Assembly: GCA_965240325.2 (NCBI GenBank)
Contig: OZ251223.1
Coordinates: forward strand, 4,340,001 to 4,404,000
Reading direction: 5' to 3'
DNA: 64,000 nt
Source: Rebecca billardiae RCC1528
Lineage: Eukaryota > Haptophyta
Position numbers and translations under genes: made by a program. Below the pieces are notes generated by a model. The model saw nothing but the letters and a program-made list of their open reading frames with translations. It ran no database searches and was not told the DNA's origin. Positions 55,823 through 64,000 of this stretch are shown here, one piece after another. Each line of letters opens with the position of its first letter. Position 1 is the stretch's first letter.

Positions 55823-55957
55823 GCGCACTATCATATCGATCACGATCCCAGGCGGTCAGGGACTCAGGGACTCAGGCGCGCCGGCACACAGATACTGGCG
55901 GCACTTTACTGGCTCGCTCGCTCGCTGGTGCCATGCAGCGCGCATCGTCAGCATCAT

Positions 55958-55961
<4 letters not shown>
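55823..55961. other. 3' flank of the membrane protein gene
   Basis: No feature is recognised. Confidence 0.4.

Positions 55962-56036
<75 letters not shown>
55962..56036. repeat. (TA)n microsatellite
   Basis: About 75 bp, followed by GTGTGGCGTT, the left half of module J. Confidence 0.95.
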
Positions 56037-56041
<5 letters not shown>

Positions 56042-56046
56042 GCGTT

Positions 56047-57978
56047 TACCAGGTCGTTCCCCCTGCACTGGGAATCCGCGGTTTCGCACTATTCAGAGCA
56101 CGAGGCCGCGGCATAGCAACGCAGATTTATTCTTCCGCTTGCTCTATCAGACCACTTGAACGATCTAATCGAGGTTTCCAATTGAAAATGACGAAAGTAC
56201 ATCCATCCATTAGAGAACCCAAATCCCGAGCGCGGCAAAGCCGTGGAACGCAGTAATCAGCCTCGTCAGCGATAGTCCGCTCACGAAATCGAGGCGCTGG
56301 AAATGAGTTCTTCGCGTGCAACCGCGGAGGCGGGAGCCCTCCCGCGGGTGCGGAGCACCGATTCTGACCCGCCCCCTGCGCCTGCGGCCGGGCGGCGAGT
56401 GCGATGCAGCTGGCCCGGCGCTGGGGGGCGCGGATGTGCTTGCGGAGCCGGCGTGCGTGGACGGGCTGTTGCGGGAGAGTATCTGCCGCCCTCCTGCGCC
56501 GCGCGACTTGCGCCACGCCTCTTTCGCCTCGGCTCAGGGCAGCGCGCACGCGCGCGCCGCCTCCGGGGCCAGCCTTCGGCCTGCGCCGCAGCCGACCGCG
56601 CGCGCGCCGTGCGCGGCGTGGTCGGGAAGGAACGGGCGCGGCTGCCGGGCGAGATGGCGATATCATGTGCGCACGCCATGCCGCCCCGCCACGCCTTGCC
56701 GAGCGTGTCGCTGGTCCATTTGCACGCCTCTTCGAGTTGTCACAAATGGTGTGCACGCGGCCTCGCGGTCGGTGACCGCTGGGGGCCGCGCCCGGGCCAG
56801 GGCGCTGCGGGCGCGGATGTGCTTGCGGAGCCGGCGTGCGTGGACGGGCTGTTGTGGGAGAGTATCTGCCGCCCTCCTGCACCGCGCGACTTGCGCCACG
56901 CCTCTTTCGCCTCGGCTCAGGGCAGCGCGCACGCGGCGCGTCGCCTCAAGGCCAGCCTTGCCTGCGCCGCAGCCGACCGCGTGCGCGCCGTGCGCGGCGT
57001 GGTCGGGAAGGAACGGGCACGGCTGCCGGGCGAGATGGCGATATCATGTGCGCACGCCATGCCGCCCCGCCACGCCTTGCCGAGCGTGTCGCTGGTCCGT
57101 TTGCACGCCTCTTCGAGTTGTCACACTATGAATGGTGTGCCACGGCCTCGCGGTCGTGACCCTTGCCGGGACGATCATTGAGACACAGAACAGTGCCAAG
57201 CGGGCACGCGGGATACTCTTACATGAATGTTCATCACCACGTGGTCGTGTAGAAGTGCTGGGTGCGACGCTTTCCTCGCGCGGATGCACTTTCATCATCT
57301 TCTTCGAGCTCCGAGGTCTGGCTTCAGGCACGACAAGAAATCAGCACTCGTCAACAGCTGTGCGGATCCGTTATCGTGCCCTTTCGCGGCGCCGCGGGGC
57401 GGCATGGCGTGCGCACATGATGTCGTCATCTCGCCCGGCAGCACCCCCCGTTCCTTCCCGACCACGCCGCGCACGGCGCGCGCGCGGTTGCGGCTGCGGC
57501 GCGGGCACGGTGCGGCCCTGGCCTCCGAGGCGGCGCGCGCGTGCGCGCTGCCCTGAGCCGCGGCGAAAAGAGGCGTGGCGCGAGACGCGCGGCGCAGGAG
57601 GGCGCCATATACTCTCCCGCAACAGCCTGTCCACGCAAGCCGGCTCCGCGAGCACATCCGCGCCCGCAGCGCCGTGCCCCGGGCGCGCCGGCCGCCAACG
57701 GCGCTCGGCCGCCTTCGCCTGCCCGCCCTGCCGCCGAGGGCAAAGGTCAAGATTTGGTCGGCCCTCGCCTGCCGAGCCGCCACCGGCCGGGGGCTCCCTG
57801 CACCATCTATCTCATTGCGGCTCAATTTTGGGATTGCGAGACCAGCTCATCGATTGACGCACATCCGCACCCGCGAGACCTGAAAATCTTATTCGCGGGT
57901 AGCGACGGGTGCGTCCTGCGGCTGTTTTTCTCGTATGTCCAAACCGCGGATTCCCAGTGCAGGGGGAACGACCTGGTA
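56047..57978. mobile_element. 1.93-kb element with 38-bp perfect terminal inverted repeats, inserted in module J
   Basis: The left end at 56047-56084 begins TACCAGGTCGTTCCCCCTGC and its 38 bp are exactly reverse-complemented at 57941-57978. Outside, GTGGCGTT on the left and ATAGGGAACC on the right join to give the sequence of intact J modules (16126, 58976) with nothing added or lost. So the empty site is known and there is no target duplication. Inside are two direct copies and one inverted, diverged copy of a 360-bp module. No transposase is recognised; frames inside are Ala/Arg-rich and overlap on both strands. Confidence 0.8.
56430..57165. repeat. Direct repeat of a 360-bp module inside the TIR element
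   Basis: Copy 1 runs from about 56430 to 56790 and copy 2 from about 56808 to 57165 (GGATGTGCTTGCGGAGCCGG to TTCGAGTTGTCACA). They differ by scattered bases and small indels. A shorter inverted, more diverged copy lies at about 57400-57660. Confidence 0.85.
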
Positions 57979-58991
57979 ATAGGGAACCTATAACTGAGTG
58001 TCTATGAGCGACGCCAAGAATCCGGCTCGCACGGCATTCCTGCGTTGTCCTGTGCGCACCGCCGCGCGCAGGAGTCCTGGTGCGCTGCCAATCTGGCCCA
58101 CAGCGGCGCACCTGCAGGACTCGGTTGGTTACCGCTCACATCGGATCGATCAGGCTTCACTCTCGGGGGCGCCATGGGGCTGCTCACGACAAAGGCGCCG
58201 AGCTGGGCAAGGGAATCGCCTGCATCGGGCACTGCCGGGTGCACGCTCCGCTGCAGGAGGTGCACCGCAGTCGCCGCAGCCCCTCTGCTCGGTAAGGTCG
58301 CTGGCTGTCTGTGTAGTGTGTGGCCCGGCTCCCCGCCTGATCGTTCGGCGGCGCGACGTCATCATCTGTCTTCGCCGCGTCGCCCCTCATGCAATGGTCT
58401 CTTGCTCTCGCCGCTGTCGCGTCAACCCGCACGCTTCATCGTCAGTCACTGAGCAAGGTCGATTAAGGCTGATGGCTCGCTGACACTGCAGTGCTTCCAT
58501 ATCCGCCAGAGGCCGAGGGTGGGCGGGCGGGCAAACGATGAAGCGTGCGGGTTGACGCGACAGCGGCGAGAGCAAGAGACCATTGCATGAGGGGCGACGC
58601 GGCGAAGACAGATGATGACGTCGCGCCGCCGAACGATCAGGCGGGGAGCCGGGCCACACAGACAGCCAGCGACCTTACCGAGCAGAGGGGCTGCGGCGAC
58701 TGCGGTGCACCTCCTGCAGCGGAGCGTGCACCCGGCAGTGCCCGATGCAGGCGATTCCCTTGCCCAGCTCGGCGCCTTTGTCGTGAGCAGCCCCATGGCG
58801 CCCCCGAGAGTGAAGCCTGATCGATCCGATGTGAGCGGTAACCAACCGAGTCCTGCAGGTGCGCCGCTGTGGGCCAGATTGGCAGCGCACCAGGACTCCT
58901 GCGCGCGGCGGTGCGCACAGGACAACGCAGGAATGCCGTGCGAGCCGGATTCTTGGCGTCGCTCATAGACACTCAGTTATAGGTTCCCTAT
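57979..58991. mobile_element. Foldback element: about 460-bp inverted arms, 92-bp centre (module M2)
   Basis: Left arm 57979-58442 and right arm 58535-58991 are reverse complements; the one difference I see is a 7-bp insertion (AGTGTGT) in the left arm near 58316. The centre is 58443-58534. Outer ends are the CCTATAAC hairpin of module J. A 289-bp piece of the right arm is repeated at 61479-61767. It would form a very long hairpin as single-stranded DNA or RNA. No coding sequence is recognised. Confidence 0.9.
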
Positions 58992-58999
58992 AACGCCAC

Positions 59000-59223
59000 G
59001 TCTAGCCACTCCGCCATGCCCGGCTCGTACAAGGCGTCGGGTACGAATGGACTCTGGAGCTGGATGGTCGCGGCGCGCGGCGTCGTGGAGTAGACAGACC
59101 ACAATGATCAATCATGGAACGATCAGGTTAGCTATGTTGGGATTTGAGCAACGAACGACAGCGGGCGCTGGCAGCGGCGTGGCGGTTGAGCTGCTGCCCG
59201 AGGTCGAGAGGGCGCCCGCGAGT
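59000..59223 (+). repeat. Module M1, copy 2
   Basis: It follows the right end of the foldback and module J directly. It extends about 20 bp beyond copy 1 (GGTCGAGAGGGCGCCCGCGA), a part shared with copy 3. Confidence 0.88.
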
Positions 59224-59273
59224 CCCGTTTATAAGTTGGAGTGGGCGTCCAAGTAGTCGTTGATGAATCCCGT

Positions 59274-60720
59274 TTAGAAATAGATGACCGCGTTCCGCGG
59301 TCTTTTTCCGTAGAACGAACGTAGTTCGGGGCCCGCGGCGCACCCTCCGTCGGCTGCTGTCTCAGTCTGACATGTGTAACAGTTCGCCTGAGCTGCCACC
59401 GCCAACTCAGTCACTGCCGCCCACCGGGCCGGCGGGCCGAGGACTGTCGCCGCGGGTCCGCGGGCCGCCGCGGGGACTAGCGGCCGGCGCGCGCGCGCAG
59501 GCAGGGCGAGAGGCGCTGGCGCGGCGCGAGCCGGCGCGTGCGCGCGAGCGGGCGCACCTGCTTGAGGTACTCGCCCTGCGCCATGCGCTCGACGACGGGC
59601 CGCTGGTCGCTCGTGCCGGCAGAGCGAGAGCGCGCGCCACTGCTGGCCCCGGCCTGCCGGCTGCGCAGCCTCGCACCGAGACCGACCGAGCGGAGCTCGG
59701 GGCGGTGGAACGAGGCGAGCGGCGCGTCGCGCCTGCCGCCGCGCGTGCGCGCCTGCTCCACCGCGCCGCCGTGCTCGCCCGCCGCCTCCTCCGCCGCGTC
59801 GGCCTCGAAGACGGCGGCTGCCAGCGGCAGGCTGAGCCGCGCGCCGGCTCACTCACACTGTGAGTCACACCCGCGGTCGCCTCGACAGCCAACTATCCAC
59901 AGCTGCTCGAGCTGCTGGAGGGCGCCGCGACGATGGCGGCGCGGGCGCCCAGCGCGTCCGTTGCCGCGTCGCTCAGCTCGTCGAGCTCGGCGCCGCACTT
60001 CGCCAGCTTGGCGCCTAGCGCCTCCGCGTGTCACGTGCTCGTGCACGTCAGCCTGCTGATACGCCGCCGCCCATCGGCACTTCTGGCATCTGCGCGCGCA
60101 GCTGCTGCAGCTCGACGGCGGAGTCGTCGCGGCTGGCGGCGAGGGTGCGCACCGCGTCGATTGCCGAGGCCTGCAGCCCGGTGATCGCCGCGTCGACGCG
60201 CGCGGCGATTTCCCCACGCAGCCTCCTCGCGCCACGTGGCCGCCGCTCGCGTGGCAGGCAGCTGGGCGCCGCTGCGCGACCCGGAACCGGCGCGCGTTTC
60301 ACTGATGCTCCTGCTCGTCCTCACGCTGCTGCACCTCCGCGCCGCCGTCGACCGAGTTGAGGAGGAGCTCGCGCTCGGCGTCGAGGCGCGAGCTCGCGTG
60401 CTCGAGCTCGCCCTTCAGCCGCGCGAGCTCCGGGCGCATTCGGCTCATCAGCTCTGCCGCGCTGCCCGCTCGCTCGCAGCGGCGCGCTCTGCTCCGGGCC
60501 GCCGTCGACTGAGTTGAGGAGGAGCTCGGGCTCGGCGTCGAGGCGCGAGCTCGCGTGCTCGAGCTCGCCCTTCAGCCGCGCGAGCTCCGGGCGCATCCGG
60601 CTCATCAGCTCTGCCGCGCCGCTCGCTCGGCGGCGGCGGGCGGCGCGCTCTGCTCCGGTCGGCGAGCGACGAGCTCGCGTGCTCCGGACTCGGCTCGCCC
60701 TTGCGCGCTGCTCCTCGAGT
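59274..60720 (-). pseudogene. Possible coiled-coil gene or remnant, exons uncertain
   Basis: Several minus-strand stretches look like exons. AELMSRMRPELARLKGELEH with SSRLDAEPELLLNSVDGGPE occurs at about 60620-60495 and again, tandemly duplicated, at about 60465-60340. EIAARVDAAITGLQASAIDA with VRTLAASRDDSAVELQQLRA lies at 60215-60080, and EALGAKLAKCGAELDELSDA at 60020-59893, ending in TAG. A GTSDQRPVVERMAQGEYLKQ stretch with a GTGCGCC donor lies near 59560. They would make a helical, coiled-coil-forming protein. I could not join them into one open transcript, so start, splice sites and integrity are open. Confidence 0.35.
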
Positions 60721-60898
60721 GACGAACGCGCCCGCGGGCAGGTTGTTGCCCGTCGCCCCCGCCGCGATCTCGCCGCCCCCGCCGCGATCTCGTCGCGCAT
60801 GTGTCCGTGGCGCGCGCCTGCGAGGTGACACTACTGACAGGCGGGCCGCGAGCTGGCAGCCTCGGGGAGAGCGGAGCGAGGAGAGGGCGAGACGCGCG

Positions 60899-61043
60899 GC
60901 CTGCGAGGCGACAGGCGCGCTCGGGGAGAGCATTTTACCATTCACATTTACAAGTGATCAAGTTTCCCGTGCGCCTGCGAGGCGACAGGCGCGCTCGGGG
61001 AGAGCATTTTACCATTCACATTTACAAGTGATCAAGTTTCCCG
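60899..61043. repeat. Tandem duplication of 71 bp (period 74)
   Basis: GCCTGCGAGGCGACAGGCGC to CAAGTGATCAAGTTTCCCG at 60899-60969 is repeated exactly at 60973-61043. Confidence 0.9.
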
Positions 61044-61478
61044 AGCCCTTGCCTTGCCGTTTTTATCGGTTGGCGGTTGGTGGCAATCTCATACTTAAAA
61101 TCGCGCTCGTAACGAACCGTTACGTTAATGTCACGTCCAGCTGACGTCCAGATCGCACTTTACTTAAGGGAATGAGCTGGACGCGCTTATTTTCGGCCTA
61201 ATAGACCTCTCTATGCGATCTCAAAAACTCGAAACTCGGTCTCCGCCAGCCCTAAAAATCGCCCCCCGTCCCTTTTTTCTTGATCAAAGATCTTTTTGAA
61301 ACGTGGTTCGGGCCCGCTGGTGCGGGCTCCACGCTGCGCGCTCCGCCCTGCACCGCGGGCCAAGAGACGAGGACTGCGCGGCCGCGCGCGCACGATCGAT
61401 CGCGACGCGCGGCGAGCAGACACGCGTCAGAGTGCGCCGCACCCGCGCGACGCACGGGCGCGAGGCGAGCGCGTATCT
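61044..61478. other. Unassigned between repeats
   Basis: The first 200 bp are AT-richer (61060-61210); the rest is GC-rich. No gene is recognised. Confidence 0.4.
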
Positions 61479-61766
61479 CAAACGATGAAGCGTGCGGGTT
61501 GACGCGACAGCGGCGAGAGCAAGAGACCATTGCATGAGGGGCGACGCGGCGAAGACAGATGATGACGTCGCGCCGCCGAACGATCAGGCGGGGAGCCGGG
61601 CCACACAGACAGCCAGCGACCTTACCGAGCAGAGGGGCTGCGGCGACTGCGGTGCACCTCCTGCAGCGGAGCGTGCACCCGGCAGTGCCCGACGCAGGCG
61701 ATTCCCTTGCCCAGCTCGGCGCCTTTGTCGTGAGCAGCCCCATGGCGCCCCCGAGAGTGAAGCCTG

Positions 61767-61767
<1 letters not shown>
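61479..61767 (+). repeat. Module M2 fragment
   Basis: 289 bp matching 58532-58820 of the foldback's right arm with one difference noticed (GACGCAGGC against GATGCAGGC). It is joined directly to an inverted M1. Confidence 0.88.

Positions 61768-64000
<2,233 letters not shown>

Noticed and set aside
58925-59030. tRNA gene spanning the J/M1 junction (minus strand), with a possible acceptor GAGCCGG/CCGGCTC
   Set aside because: The A box fits, but the T-arm is absent and the 3-base hairpin loop is too tight for an anticodon arm; better explained as repeat modules.

Overview
The window is nuclear DNA of a GC-rich, plastid-bearing, flagellated microalga. Four things support this. Genes are interrupted by short (91-179 nt) GC-rich spliceosomal introns. 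Proteins are eukaryote-specific (epsin, RPABC5, Wss1/WLM, Kae1, PUB-PHD). BBS9 and an EMAP-like WD40 protein point to cilia. A two-membrane-span protein with a signal-plus-transit leader, an SPX-MFS transporter and an NLRC3-style LRR fragment fit an alga with a secondary plastid. A haptophyte, or less likely a pelagophyte, is my best guess; this is inference from gene style, not a database result.

Layout. 0.3-6.4 kb: SPX-MFS phosphate transporter (+), a membrane J-protein (-) and a purple acid phosphatase (+), a phosphate-flavoured neighbourhood. 6.4-9.0 kb: gene-poor, with dispersed repeats. 9.0-13.7 kb: plastid membrane protein (-)/LRR protein (+), then Kae1 (-)/polytopic membrane protein with an in-frame TAG (+). 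13.7-16.9 kb: gene-poor, with a long (TA)n and repeat modules. 16.9-24.5 kb: aldo-keto reductase (-)/PUB-PHD protein (+), then nine-exon epsin (-)/PEBP (+). 25.6-30.4 kb: a Copia-type LTR retrotransposon with identical LTRs and a target-site duplication. 30.4-33.3 kb: an AT-richer island, a small membrane protein and a broken LRR gene. 33.3-39.2 kb: two unrelated phosphatidylglycerophosphate synthases side by side, then BBS9. 41.7-49.4 kb: EMAP-like WD40 protein and a secreted RCC1-repeat/proline-rich protein. 49.4-55.8 kb: EF-hand-related repeat debris, Wss1-like DNA-protein crosslink protease (-)/RPABC5 (+), then a RAD7-like small protein (-)/polytopic membrane protein (+). 55.8-64.0 kb: a hub of nested mobile DNA (a TIR element inside a copy of a shared module, a 1-kb foldback, shuffled repeat modules and (TA)n tracts).

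Three themes run through the window. Most genes sit as head-to-head pairs over 68-458 bp shared promoters. Fifteen of the twenty introns I could place begin GTGCG rather than GTRAGT. The same few repeat modules (called M1, M2, M3, J and R below) are joined in different orders, often at (TA)n tracts. Splice sites were inferred by reading frame and protein-family continuity and are not supported by transcripts.
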